Source: an uncultured Pelagibacteraceae bacterium (GTDB lineage: Bacteria; Pseudomonadota; Alphaproteobacteria; Pelagibacterales; Pelagibacteraceae). Taken from it: a stretch of 42,500 bases of DNA. This document shows, piece by piece, positions 23,820 through 32,944 of the stretch (position 1 is its first letter; every line of letters begins with the position of its first letter). The DNA lies in NCBI GenBank assembly GCA_902584685.1, contig CACIAP010000001.1, positions 1 to 42,500 of the forward strand. Direction: 5' to 3'. The position numbers and the translations under genes were made by a program. The notes below the pieces were generated by a model that worked only from the letters and a program-made list of their open reading frames with translations, was not told the origin of the DNA and did no database searches.

Positions 23820-25205
23820 CTATTGTAACCTAACGACGTTCTCAGAAATTTGATTTATCTCAATTTTCTTATTGATATTTATGTTATAAATTTTATCTAA
23901 TTTTTTTGTTATCTTTTTTACCTCATTTTTTTTAATACCAGATTGTAATTTTTTTATTTTATTTGAATTAAAATATTTTTTTTTTTTCCAATTAAACTTA
24001 TAAAGAACTCTTGAAAGAATATTTAATAATAAACTAGAATTTTCTGAAAAATAGGTTTTAAAATCTGAATCTTTTTTACAATCTAAAAAATTTATTCTTT
24101 CTACTATTTTTTTTGATGATAATTCCTCAGAAATATTTAATTCCTTTTTCAAGTTATAATTTATAAAATTTTTAGTTTTAATTTTTTTACTATCTATATT
24201 TATAGCCCAAGTTATAAAATCTTTGGGATTACAAACTTTATAAGACATTTTCATCAAATTAGGCTTATAGTGGGAGTCAAATTTTTTAATATCCTTATTT
24301 AAATTCAGAAATGATGTGGCCTTTTTTGCAAGAATAGCTTGATACGCGGTTGTAGATCCTCTGTGCATAAAGCCTTTACATGCGTATATGTAGGGTTCGA
24401 CTGGATCTTTTGGCTCAAGATAGATAATGTTTTTGAATTTTTTTAAATCTTCTCTCCACCCAATTAAGCTCTCACCTGGATGTGATCTTACGATTATTTT
24501 TGGACACCTGGAATTTTCATTTACAACTTTTAGAAAATCTATAAATTTTTTATACTCTTGAAATAATAATTTGGCTTCTTTAAGATTTTTTTTCTTAAAT
24601 TTAATAATTTCTTTTTTTTCTATACCCCATGGTATGTTTTCAGCAGCTTCCTCAATATCATTTATGGAAGTTACGCTAAAATCAGAACAAAATAGTATGA
24701 AATTTTTATATTTCTTTTTAATTTCTAAAGTTTCTTTTTCATAGAATTTTTCAAAAATAGGCAGCCAGGTATCAACTCTAGGCCACCCTGTATTAAAAGA
24801 TTTAACTTTATATTTTGTGAAAATTTTATTTTTCTTAACAGCTTTTAAAATATAATCATTTAAACAATAGTAATGATCAATTTCCTTCACTGTGGGCTCC
24901 AAAAATCTACCAGAGGTCCAGTTATTATAAAATGAATTCTTGTAACCAGGACTTATCTCTTGATCGATTATCAAATAATGTTCACACTTTTTTTTTACAA
25001 AATTAGTTAGTTTAATATTTAGCCCCCCTTTCATAATAAAAATTCCAGACTTTCCTTTTTTTTTATCTAATAGTTTTGAAATACCTGCGAAATTTCCTAA
25101 ATAAACCCTAAATCCCTTTTTAACCGCAAAAGTTGATAATAGCAGTTGAGAAATGAATTCTCTGTTTTTAAATTCTATTGGAATATAAATGTTTTTTTTC
25201 AACAT
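23820..25205 (-). CDS. surface carbohydrate biosynthesis protein (TIGR04396-like)
   Basis: A soluble 461-residue protein. IYIPIEFKNREFISQLLLS at the N-terminus, IFIMKGGLNIKL, then LIIDQEISPGY and YYCLNDYILKAV followed by NTGWPRVDTWLP are the conserved blocks of a family found only in surface-sugar loci and thought to act as a glycosyltransferase. IVRSHPGES and EPYIYACKGFMHRGSTTAYQAILAK in the second half resemble the donor site of CDP-glycerol/capsule-type GT-B enzymes. Acceptor and donor are unknown. It precedes the ABC transporter gene by 51 bases and follows the SDR gene by 3. Confidence 0.75.
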   Translation of the reverse strand: MLKKNIYIPIEFKNREFISQLLLSTFAVKKGFRVYLGNFAGISKLLDKKKGKSGIFIMKGGLNIKLTNFVKKKCEHYLIIDQEISPGYKNSFYNNWTSGRFLEPTVKEIDHYYCLNDYILKAVKKNKIFTKYKVKSFNTGWPRVDTWLPIFEKFYEKETLEIKKKYKNFILFCSDFSVTSINDIEEAAENIPWGIEKKEIIKFKKKNLKEAKLLFQEYKKFIDFLKVVNENSRCPKIIVRSHPGESLIGWREDLKKFKNIIYLEPKDPVEPYIYACKGFMHRGSTTAYQAILAKKATSFLNLNKDIKKFDSHYKPNLMKMSYKVCNPKDFITWAINIDSKKIKTKNFINYNLKKELNISEELSSKKIVERINFLDCKKDSDFKTYFSENSSLLLNILSRVLYKFNWKKKKYFNSNKIKKLQSGIKKNEVKKITKKLDKIYNININKKIEINQISENVVRLQ

Positions 25206-25208
25206 TTC

Positions 25209-25952
25209 TCAAAAAGTTGACCAACCTCCATCAATCACAAGGTTTTGTCCAGTTGTATAATCAGTCTCAATAAGAAATTCTATTACAGGTCTAATATCAT
25301 CAATTTTCATCATTCTCTTCTTAAAAGTAAACTTTGAATAATTTCTTTTAAATTTTTTATCCATTTTGCTGTCACTCAGACCACCAAATGAAACACAGTT
25401 TACAGAAAATTTTTTATCTAAATATGATGATAGCCATTTTGTTAATTGAATTATTCCTGCTTTTGATACGGAGTATGCTATTTGATTGTTTTTTTTTGTT
25501 TTGTTATAAATTTCAAACCTAGGGGCGGTAAAGCCATAAATCGAGGAAAAATTTATTATTTTTGGCTTTTGAGATTTTTTTAGTAAATTATAAAGAACTT
25601 GAGTTGAATAAAATGAACTTGTGAGGTTTGTATCAATACATCTTTGCCAAGAAGATAAAGATTGTTTTTCAAATTTTTCATTCCAACCCTTTTCCTTTGT
25701 GGTACCAACCATTGCAGCACAATTAATTAATACATCAATTTTATTAAATTTTTTTGATATTTTTTTTTCGAGTGATTTATAATTCTTAAAATTCAAAAGA
25801 TTAAATTTTATAAAATTAGTATTTTTTATTTTTTTGGGTTTTTTGATATCAACATTAATAATCTCATTATCTCTATTTTGACTTAAAAAATAGTTGATAT
25901 AACTGCCTATAGTCCCAGATCCGCCCAAAATTAAAATTTTTTTTTCTATCAT
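25209..25952 (-). CDS. short-chain dehydrogenase/reductase (possibly PtmA-like)
   Basis: A classical SDR of 247 residues: GGSGTIGSY (about 10-18) binds NAD(P), NCAAMVG (about 81-87) is the N-A-A-G equivalent, and NFSSIYGF with YSVSKAGIIQL (about 160-170) gives the Ser-Tyr-Lys triad. DGGW near the end is also typical. It sits between the aminotransferase and surface-carbohydrate genes. In Campylobacter an SDR named PtmA belongs to the GDP-linked legionaminic pathway, and the PtmE-like and CMP-transferase genes nearby make that comparison attractive. The substrate is not shown by the sequence. Confidence 0.8.
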   Translation of the reverse strand: MIEKKILILGGSGTIGSYINYFLSQNRDNEIINVDIKKPKKIKNTNFIKFNLLNFKNYKSLEKKISKKFNKIDVLINCAAMVGTTKEKGWNEKFEKQSLSSWQRCIDTNLTSSFYSTQVLYNLLKKSQKPKIINFSSIYGFTAPRFEIYNKTKKNNQIAYSVSKAGIIQLTKWLSSYLDKKFSVNCVSFGGLSDSKMDKKFKRNYSKFTFKKRMMKIDDIRPVIEFLIETDYTTGQNLVIDGGWSTF

Positions 25953-25957
25953 AATTT

Positions 25958-27265
25958 TTAACGGTTAAGTCTTTTAAATGTAGAGTGCTTTATTTGCCCT
26001 TTAAGTGGAAATTTTCCATTGATTAAGCAATTATTGATTTTACCAAATACGTTATCTACTTCTTTTAGATACTTATTTATAACTTTATCATTATATGCAT
26101 AGCTAGTGGCTACTTGAGCGCCAGCTAAAAATCCTTTTTTCAGCATTTCTTGCGTAAAATAAGTTAATATTTCAAGGCTATTTGGATAATCAAACCTTAA
26201 ATAAGGAATAGCATCCTGTCCACTGATCCCAATCTTAATATCATTTTTTTTTGCTGACTTTTTCCAACCGTTTTTAATTTTATTTCCGTAATTAGATATC
26301 ATTTTATTAATATTTGATTTTTTTAATTTTTTTAAAGTAGTATTTGCTGCTATAAAACCAAGTCTATCTGTCCACATTGTAGAGCTTATAAATGTCTCTT
26401 GAGCTACTTGCATTATTTTTTTTTTTCCAATTATTGCAGAAATTGGATATCCATTCCCAATAGACTTGCCAAAAATAGCTATATCAGGACTCACTTTAAG
26501 TTTTAAATGAAGGCCACCATAATTATCCTTGAAACCAGAAGTAATTTCATCAAAAATCAAAATTGCTTTATTTTTTTTAGCAATATATTTTACCTGTTTC
26601 AGAAAGTTGTGAGATGGTTTCGCACCTCTCATTGGTTCCATTATAATAATTCCAACGTCATTGTTTTTCTTTTTAAAAATTTTTTTCAGGGTCTTTATGT
26701 CATTGTACATAAAAGGTTTAATTGAATTTTTAAAAGAATTTGAGACACCCTTAGTTTTAAGTCCAGGTAATAATTGTTTATCCAAATTTTTTTTGTTATT
26801 CATATTTGTTGCTAGGTACCAGTCATGCCATCCATGATAACCACAGAATGCAATATTATTTTTGTTTGAATAAGCTCTTGCAATTCTTATAGCTACCATA
26901 CATGCTTCGCCTCCAGACTTACAAAATTTTGCCATACCCGCCCACTTATGTATATTCAATAATTCTTTTGCTAAGTCTACCTCTTCGGTAGCATTTAAAG
27001 TGCACATTGATCCTGTTTTAAGACCATTTATCAGGGATTTATTTACATCTTTATTTGAATATCCTAAAACACAAGAGGTTACACCCATTCCAGCAAAATC
27101 ATAATACATTTTATTATTGAGATCCCAAACCTTACAGCCTTTTGCTTTTTTATAATATGTCGGCCACAAGCCAGGTAAGAATAGCTCACTCCTTTTCGAT
27201 AGTAGTTGATTACCACCGGGAATTAATTTTTTTGCTTTTTTTAATAGTTCTTGGCCTTTATTCAT
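25958..27265 (-). CDS. PLP-dependent class III aminotransferase (glutamate-1-semialdehyde aminomutase-like)
   Basis: This 435-residue fold type I enzyme has KFCKSGGEACMVAIRIARA (about 113-131) for phosphate binding, GYHGWHDW (about 142-149), IFDEITSGF with D239, and the PLP lysine K267 in FGKSIGNGYPISAIIG. It resembles glutamate-1-semialdehyde aminomutase, but the tetrapyrrole enzyme would not lie in a sugar operon. Relatives in surface loci amino-modify sugars or nonulosonic precursors. It overlaps the CMP-sugar synthetase gene by 4 bases. No DegT-type (LegC) aminotransferase occurs in the window, so this gene is a candidate for that step. Confidence 0.85.
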   Translation of the reverse strand: MNKGQELLKKAKKLIPGGNQLLSKRSELFLPGLWPTYYKKAKGCKVWDLNNKMYYDFAGMGVTSCVLGYSNKDVNKSLINGLKTGSMCTLNATEEVDLAKELLNIHKWAGMAKFCKSGGEACMVAIRIARAYSNKNNIAFCGYHGWHDWYLATNMNNKKNLDKQLLPGLKTKGVSNSFKNSIKPFMYNDIKTLKKIFKKKNNDVGIIIMEPMRGAKPSHNFLKQVKYIAKKNKAILIFDEITSGFKDNYGGLHLKLKVSPDIAIFGKSIGNGYPISAIIGKKKIMQVAQETFISSTMWTDRLGFIAANTTLKKLKKSNINKMISNYGNKIKNGWKKSAKKNDIKIGISGQDAIPYLRFDYPNSLEILTYFTQEMLKKGFLAGAQVATSYAYNDKVINKYLKEVDNVFGKINNCLINGKFPLKGQIKHSTFKRLNR

Positions 27266-27993
27266 TTCAATAAATTTTTTATCAAGTTATATTTTTTCGC
27301 ATAAAATTCGGCTAAGTAAAAATCGTTAATATCATCAATTTCTAAAGATTTCCATTTTTCAACTCTAAACCCTTGTGTTTTTTTATGATAAAAAGTTTTT
27401 TTACTCAAAAGAGTAGAAACTTTTGACATATATACAGAGCCTTCTAAATAATACAATGGTTCAAGATCTTGTCTTCTAATATACAATTTTTTTTTAGAAT
27501 TTTCAAAATATGGTTTTAAAAAACTCTTTTTATTTAAAGAATAAAGAAAACTTGGATGTTGATTGATTGACTTAGTAATGCTAACTAGCGTTTCTATTTT
27601 TTTACTCAAAACTTTTTTAATACAAAAGTTTACGTCCTTTAAGTCTCTAAGTGGAGAAGTTGGCTCTAACAATAAGACGTAATCATAAAATATATTTTTT
27701 TTTTTAAAAAAATTAATGGTATGTTTTATGACATTAAATGAGCTTGCTTTATCGGTTGCAAGTTTTTTTGGTCTTATAAATGGAACTTTTGCACCATACT
27801 TTTTTGCAATTTTTGATATTTTCACAGAGTCTGTACTTACGATAATATCATCGATCTCATTACATTTTTTTGCTAGTAAAATTGACCAAGCTATAAGAGG
27901 GATGTTGTTTAGTCTTCTTATATTCTTATTTTTTAAGCCTTTGCTACCCTTTCTTGCAGGGATAATGCAAATTAGTTTTTTTTTTTCGATCAC
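27262..27993 (-). CDS. CMP-nonulosonate (acylneuraminate) cytidylyltransferase, NeuA/LegF/PtmB-like
   Basis: The enzyme activates a nonulosonic acid with CTP to the CMP-sugar used by transferases. The 243-residue product starts LICIIPARKGSKGLKNKNIR, the P-loop-like A-R-x-G-S-K-G-x-x-x-K-N motif. It also has STDSVKISKIAKKYGAKVPFIRP and LLLEPTSPLRDLKDV, all diagnostic for the family. Length is normal for the short bacterial form. The start overlaps the end of the PtmE-like gene by 4 bases; together with the NeuB- and NeuC-like genes it closes a nonulosonic-acid pathway. Confidence 0.92.
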   Translation of the reverse strand: MIEKKKLICIIPARKGSKGLKNKNIRRLNNIPLIAWSILLAKKCNEIDDIIVSTDSVKISKIAKKYGAKVPFIRPKKLATDKASSFNVIKHTINFFKKKNIFYDYVLLLEPTSPLRDLKDVNFCIKKVLSKKIETLVSITKSINQHPSFLYSLNKKSFLKPYFENSKKKLYIRRQDLEPLYYLEGSVYMSKVSTLLSKKTFYHKKTQGFRVEKWKSLEIDDINDFYLAEFYAKKYNLIKNLLK

Positions 27994-29042
27994 TGCTTTG
28001 ACTCTCTTGCCTCAATCAATTTATTATAATCTCCTATATCGTATAAATTTTCATGAATATTAAAAAAGCCAATTTTTTTTTTTCTTTTCTTCAGAAGATT
28101 GATGAAATGGTTCATATCTTGGTATTTATTATTATCTAAATATTTCAACAGCTTTGGCTCAATACAATAAATTCCAGAACTTACTAAATAACTTAATTCT
28201 GGTTTTTCATTTATCAAATTCTTTTTTTTTTCACCAAGCTCAACTACCCCATAAGGAATTTGATGGGTATAAGAATGGCAACAGATGGTAAAATCGTTTT
28301 TTTCCTTTTGATGGAAATTTAGAAGATTTTCTTTTTTTAAGTTGGTATAAATGTCTCCATTTAAAACTATTATTGTTTTTTTAAGTTGTCTTTTTTTTAA
28401 GAAAAATAGCGGACCTGCAGTTCCTAATCTTTTTTTTTCAGAAAAGTATCTTATTCTTAATCTTAGACTATCTCCATTTCCAAAATAATCTTTTATTTTT
28501 TCTTGTAGATAATTAACTGATATATTGATGTTCTTAAATCCTGAAGATTTTAGAGAATAAAGTATACTTTCTAGTAAAGGTCTAGCTCCTACATTTAACA
28601 TAGGTTTTGGAATGAAATCGGTCAATGTGTACAATCTTTTTCCTAACCCGCCTGCTAAAATGAAAACTTCATTTTCGAATTCATTTTGATTAAGAACATT
28701 TTTTCTAGTATACAACCCTAATAGTGAACCATTCCTTCTAAGTACTGGAATAAAATGAATGTCTTTTTTTTTGAGAAAAATTTTTTTCGTGTCAAGTTTA
28801 ATCGTATTTTCTCTTAAAAAAACAAATTTCTTTTTAAAAAATTTTGTTATTCTATTTTTAAAATCTTTTTCCTTAAGTATTATTCTTCTTAAATCTCCAT
28901 CTGTAATAAGTCCACAAACTCTTTTTTTGGAATTTAATACGATACAAATTTTTTCTTTTGACCTGTTTAGCGATTTTATTACATCTAAGATTGTTGCAGA
29001 GCTACTAACAAAATTACTTTTTAATAATTGTTTTTTAATCAT
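27990..29042 (-). CDS. CBS-domain nucleotidyltransferase, PtmE-like (sugar-1-phosphate guanylyltransferase candidate)
   Basis: The 350-residue protein has two parts. About residues 1-118 form a CBS pair with TILDVIKSLNRSKEKICIVLN and VCGLITDGDLRRII. About 125-350 form a sugar nucleotidyltransferase with the signature VFILAGGLGKRLYTLTDFIPKPMLNVG, then VLNGDIYT and IYDIGDYNKL-like YDIGDYNKLIEA. In Campylobacter jejuni PtmE has this architecture and makes the GDP-sugar that feeds legionaminic acid synthesis. Gene neighbours LegB, LegG, LegI and LegF types support that role. The regulatory ligand of the CBS pair is unknown. Confidence 0.83.
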   Translation of the reverse strand: MIKKQLLKSNFVSSSATILDVIKSLNRSKEKICIVLNSKKRVCGLITDGDLRRIILKEKDFKNRITKFFKKKFVFLRENTIKLDTKKIFLKKKDIHFIPVLRRNGSLLGLYTRKNVLNQNEFENEVFILAGGLGKRLYTLTDFIPKPMLNVGARPLLESILYSLKSSGFKNINISVNYLQEKIKDYFGNGDSLRLRIRYFSEKKRLGTAGPLFFLKKRQLKKTIIVLNGDIYTNLKKENLLNFHQKEKNDFTICCHSYTHQIPYGVVELGEKKKNLINEKPELSYLVSSGIYCIEPKLLKYLDNNKYQDMNHFINLLKKRKKKIGFFNIHENLYDIGDYNKLIEARESKQ

Positions 29043-30744
29043 TTTTTTTTATTATGAAATTTCCTAAAACTAGTACATCCAATCCGCAAGAAAAAAAAGT
29101 TCTTATTGCATCTCTAGGTGTACAAACTATTGGTTCACCATTTAAATTGAAGGAAGTGTTTAATAAGATTGGAACTTTAGTAATTTTATTAAATTCTAAA
29201 ATCAAATCATAGAAAATTGGATTAACAGATTTAGCAACAGTTTGAACTCTAGCAGTATTATCTATATGTGTTACTGCAGGTATTTTTTTTGTCCAGAATT
29301 TTCTCACTTTTACTGCCTTTTCCATAAAATAAATCTTATCATTTTTATTCATCTCAAAAATTTTATGCGCTTCTTCCTCTAAAACTGCAGGTGCAAAAGG
29401 TCTAAAATTCTCTCTAAATTTAATAGCTTTATTTATTATATTCTTCATTTTAGGGTTTCTTGGGTCTGCTAATATTGATCTGTTGCCTAAAGCCCTATGA
29501 GAAAATTCCATATTACCTTGAAACCAACCAACTAACTTTCCTTCAGATAAAAAGTTTGCCACTTGGCTATTAAAATTTTTTTTAGGCTCTGTGAACTTGA
29601 GCTTTGATTTTAAAATTTCTTCTTTTATTTGATCTCTAGTAAATCCAGGGCCAAAATAATTGTGTTTTTCATAAAAAATTTTCCTTTTTTTACTCTTGTT
29701 AAATCTGTAATTTGCTAAATATGCAGCTCCAATTGTAACCCCTAAGTCATCAGGATAGGCTGGAATATAGTTATTTTTATAAATTTTATTTTTTTCTAAT
29801 AAACCATTAAAAACACAGTTCATTGCTGCGCCCCCTGCTAAAATTAAATTTTTTGATTTCGATCCTTCAGATTTCAAAATTTTAAGGAGGTGAAAAACTA
29901 TTTTCTCAAACGCACGTTGCATTGCCCCTGCTACTAAATGATGGTTATTGGTAATTTTATCATTTTTTTGTCTCGGCTTACCTATTAGTTTTATAAATTT
30001 GTCATTGAAAAAATTCCTTCTTTTATCAAAAGTATAAAAATCAAAATAACTGAGGTCTAGTTCAAAACCTTCCTGTGTAAGTTTAAAAAGATTTCTTATC
30101 TTTTTATCAAAAGGATTTTGTTTTTTTGCATACGATGAAAGAGCCATAACCTTCCATTCGTCTGAGTCAGGCTTAAAACCTAAAAAATCTGTAAACGCTC
30201 CATAAAATAATCCAACTGAGTGGGGATATTTTATAGATTTTTTTTGTTTAATATCGTTTATTTTTCCAATCCCTAAAAAACAAGTGTCCAATTCACCGTG
30301 ACCATCTATTGTTAAAATATCACAGCTTCTGAAAGGTGAAGTATAAAATGCAGATGCTGCATGGCATTCATGATGATTTAAGTAAACAACTTCAGTATCA
30401 TTAAAATTCATTTTTATAAAATTCGATGGTTTCGTATCTAAAATTTTCATTAAATTGATAGGAATATTTGATAACATCTCACCTCTCCATCTAAGGTCAT
30501 TTGTCCATCTAGAGGACGCTGAATTTATGTTTATGGCTGGGTTCCAAGGAATAGTAACAAGATCTATATCTTTTAATTTTAAATTATTTTCTTTTAAGCA
30601 CCATTCAATAGCTTTAATGGGAAAGGCTGTGCTCATTTTAATCCTGTTGAATCTCTCTTCAGGGGAAGCTGAAACAATTTTCCCATTAATCATTAAAGCT
30701 GCAGATGATATATGGGTATAAGGGTAAATTGACAAAATTTTCAT
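29035..30744 (-). CDS. carbamoyltransferase, NodU family (second copy)
   Basis: The 569-residue protein has HISSAALMINGKIVSASPEERFNR at the N-terminus (the H-x-x-S-A-A and E-E-R-F motifs), metal-site NHHECHAAS at 123-131, LTIDGHGELDT, and in the C-terminal domain GWFQGNMEFSHRALGNRSI and RENFRPFAPAVL. It is clearly diverged from the 612-residue enzyme at 11964-13802 and has no SxtJ-like partner. It is set between the LegI-like and PtmE-like genes (0-base spacer upstream, 8-base overlap downstream), so it may carbamoylate the nonulosonic acid itself or its activated form. The acceptor is inferred only from position. Confidence 0.9.
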   Translation of the reverse strand: MKILSIYPYTHISSAALMINGKIVSASPEERFNRIKMSTAFPIKAIEWCLKENNLKLKDIDLVTIPWNPAININSASSRWTNDLRWRGEMLSNIPINLMKILDTKPSNFIKMNFNDTEVVYLNHHECHAASAFYTSPFRSCDILTIDGHGELDTCFLGIGKINDIKQKKSIKYPHSVGLFYGAFTDFLGFKPDSDEWKVMALSSYAKKQNPFDKKIRNLFKLTQEGFELDLSYFDFYTFDKRRNFFNDKFIKLIGKPRQKNDKITNNHHLVAGAMQRAFEKIVFHLLKILKSEGSKSKNLILAGGAAMNCVFNGLLEKNKIYKNNYIPAYPDDLGVTIGAAYLANYRFNKSKKRKIFYEKHNYFGPGFTRDQIKEEILKSKLKFTEPKKNFNSQVANFLSEGKLVGWFQGNMEFSHRALGNRSILADPRNPKMKNIINKAIKFRENFRPFAPAVLEEEAHKIFEMNKNDKIYFMEKAVKVRKFWTKKIPAVTHIDNTARVQTVAKSVNPIFYDLILEFNKITKVPILLNTSFNLNGEPIVCTPRDAIRTFFSCGLDVLVLGNFIIKKND

Positions 30745-31812
30745 TTATATTTTCTGGTCAGTGACATAGTTTTTTTTCGCTTTTTTTCCTATAACTTTAA
30801 AAAATTTTGATGGATCTTTACCGCCAGATGGGCGCTTTACCGTGATGTTTTTAAAATTAAAGTGTTCTCCTATTTTAATTTTTCTTTTAGCTACTATGCT
30901 TTTTCTTGCAACTTTCATATTTTTTATTTCACAAATTTGAGGAGATTTTATACCACTCCCAAGCATCTGCTCAAAACTTCTTATATTTTTGACCATTAAT
31001 TTAAATTGATGTGGGTTTAATGAGGCTTTGTGATCCGGTCCTTTTAATTTTTGATCATAAGTTAAATGTTTTTCGATTAACTTTGCTCCTAGAGTTGCAG
31101 CAATAATTGGTGCTATAATTCCTTGGGTATGATCTGAGTAACCAACTGGTAGCTGAAAAGTATCTTTGATAGTTTTTATTGCTTTTAAATTAGCATATTT
31201 GTCAGATACCGGATAATCAGTAACACAATGCATCAAAATTATTCTTTTTTTAAGAAAATTTAATTTAGATTTTTTTTTTATTTTTATTTTATTCCTTTTG
31301 ATTAAATAAACTTTTGATTTTGCAACAAAATTTATGCATTCTGCTATTTCAGATAAATTTGCCATACCTGTCGATATGTAAATTTTTTGTTTTTTTAAGT
31401 CAATCTTACTTAACATTAAAAAATTATTTATTTCACCTGAGGGAATTTTAATAATTTTACATTTAAGTTGTTGAATCAAAAATTGACAACTTTCCTCATC
31501 AAATGGGGAAGATAAGAATTCAATTTTCATATTTTTGCTAAATTTGTGAAGTCCAAAATAGTCTTTTTCTTTTAATTCAAGAGGTTTTAATAGATCAATT
31601 TGTTTAAATTTTTTTTTTGTATTTCTTTTTTGGTATTGAGCCATTTGAGCACTCTTGGTTACTAACTTCTCTGCTTTCCAGTTTTGAAACTTTACAAAAT
31701 CAGCGCCACAATCTTTTGCTTGTTTTATAAGTTTTTTTGCTAAATTCATATTACCATTATGGTTAACACCAATTTCGGCTATAATATTTATCTTATTATT
31801 CTTAATTATCAT
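30745..31812 (-). CDS. legI: nonulosonic acid synthase, NeuB/LegI/SpsE family
   Basis: The enzyme condenses phosphoenolpyruvate with a six-carbon sugar to make a nine-carbon acid. The 355 residues form a TIM barrel (AEIGVNHNGNMNLAKKLI; ADFVKFQNWKAEKL; LSSPFDEES; KIPSGEINN; GYSDHTQG; EKHLTYD with GPDHKASL). A C-terminal SAF antifreeze-like domain follows (residues about 290-350: ARKSIVAKRKIKIGEHF and VKRPSGG). All expected active-site blocks are present. It overlaps the NeuC-like gene by 11 bases. The LegI label (2,4-diacetamido-trideoxy-mannose substrate) follows the neighbouring LegB- and PtmE-like genes; sialic acid synthase cannot be excluded. Confidence 0.9.
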   Translation of the reverse strand: MIIKNNKINIIAEIGVNHNGNMNLAKKLIKQAKDCGADFVKFQNWKAEKLVTKSAQMAQYQKRNTKKKFKQIDLLKPLELKEKDYFGLHKFSKNMKIEFLSSPFDEESCQFLIQQLKCKIIKIPSGEINNFLMLSKIDLKKQKIYISTGMANLSEIAECINFVAKSKVYLIKRNKIKIKKKSKLNFLKKRIILMHCVTDYPVSDKYANLKAIKTIKDTFQLPVGYSDHTQGIIAPIIAATLGAKLIEKHLTYDQKLKGPDHKASLNPHQFKLMVKNIRSFEQMLGSGIKSPQICEIKNMKVARKSIVAKRKIKIGEHFNFKNITVKRPSGGKDPSKFFKVIGKKAKKNYVTDQKI

Positions 31813-32944
31813 GAAAATACTTAAATCCTTTATTTTTTTTTGAAAGTTGAAAAATTTTATGTGAAGTTTTTAATATTGATTTTTTTCTATAATTTAGATT
31901 AAAATTTTTTTTTTTTAATTTTTTTGCTTTTATTATTTCGTTTATTGATTTTTGTATTGAGGTTTTGCTTAATTTGCAGCTTAAAATATTTTTTGATATT
32001 AACCTTCCTTGCTGTCTCGACCCTACATTTAAAACTGGTACATTAAAAGATGGTGCTTCAATTATTGCACTTGATGAATTACCCAAAATCATTTTTGAAT
32101 ATTTCATAATATTTAAGTAGTTTCGGGTTCCCAAATTTTTAAAAAAATTTGAGCTCACATTAAACTTTACAAATTTTTTAATTTCGGAGTTAAATAAGTT
32201 CCCACCTGGATCTCCATTACTGGAAGTAAATACGAAATGATATTCTTTAAATTGTTTTAATGCAGATAAAAAAGTTTTTATTTGAAATTTATATGGTTTT
32301 ACTGAATTTGTTTCTGGATGAAATGTAGTTAAAATTATTTCCTTTTTTAATGGTATTCCAAGCTTGAGAAATATTTTTTTTTTGGAAATAAATTTGATTT
32401 CTTTTGCGACCTCGGCACCGATTGAACCAAAATTAAAAATGTTTTTTTTATTCTCACCTAATGATAAAACTCTTTTTTTATAAATATTATTTGTTGTAAA
32501 ATGATAATGACTCAATTTTGTGATCACATGTCTTATTGTATCATCAATTGATCCTTTGGTTTTTTCGCCTCCATGCAAATGACAAATTTTCACGTTTTGA
32601 AAAAAAGATGCTATTGCAAAAGATAATACTTCATATCTATCTCCTAAAAGAACAACCAAATTAGGATTGATCTTTTCGATAATCTTTTTATAATTTGGTA
32701 ATGAAGAATAGATAAATTTGTTAATGTCTACACTCTTATAATTAACTTTAGATTTACAATTATAAATTTTTTTAAAAAAATTTTTTTTAATATACCTCTT
32801 TGAGCTTCCCAAACTTTTTTCAAAATGATGTGGACCTATTATCAAAAAAAGTTCAGCACGATTTTTTAGATTTTCTATAATCGGTTCTAAAAGACCATAA
32901 TCTGCTCTACTTCCAGAATAAAAAATAATTTTTTTTTTAGACAT
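31802..32944 (-). CDS. legG: hydrolysing sugar-nucleotide 2-epimerase, NeuC/LegG family
   Basis: The enzyme releases the nucleotide and inverts C2 to give the mannose-type precursor for the synthase. The 380-residue GT-B-like protein has IFYSGSRADYGLLEPII at the N-terminus, VVLLGDRYEVLSFAIAS, CHLHGGEKTKGSIDDTIRHVI with the catalytic region, and GNSSSAIIEAPSFNVPVLNVG with RQQGR near the C-terminus. These are standard for the hydrolysing branch rather than WecB. Its start overlaps the LegB-like gene by 8 bases. A 12-A run (T12 at 31907-31918 on the plus strand) lies near its 3' end. UDP- versus GDP-substrate is not decidable by eye. Confidence 0.9.
   Translation of the reverse strand: MSKKKIIFYSGSRADYGLLEPIIENLKNRAELFLIIGPHHFEKSLGSSKRYIKKNFFKKIYNCKSKVNYKSVDINKFIYSSLPNYKKIIEKINPNLVVLLGDRYEVLSFAIASFFQNVKICHLHGGEKTKGSIDDTIRHVITKLSHYHFTTNNIYKKRVLSLGENKKNIFNFGSIGAEVAKEIKFISKKKIFLKLGIPLKKEIILTTFHPETNSVKPYKFQIKTFLSALKQFKEYHFVFTSSNGDPGGNLFNSEIKKFVKFNVSSNFFKNLGTRNYLNIMKYSKMILGNSSSAIIEAPSFNVPVLNVGSRQQGRLISKNILSCKLSKTSIQKSINEIIKAKKLKKKNFNLNYRKKSILKTSHKIFQLSKKNKGFKYFHDN

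Noticed and set aside
25958-27265. hemL (glutamate-1-semialdehyde aminomutase for tetrapyrroles)
   Set aside because: Alphaproteobacteria normally make aminolevulinate with HemA from glycine and succinyl-CoA, and the gene is translationally coupled to a CMP-sugar synthetase, so a sugar role is preferred.
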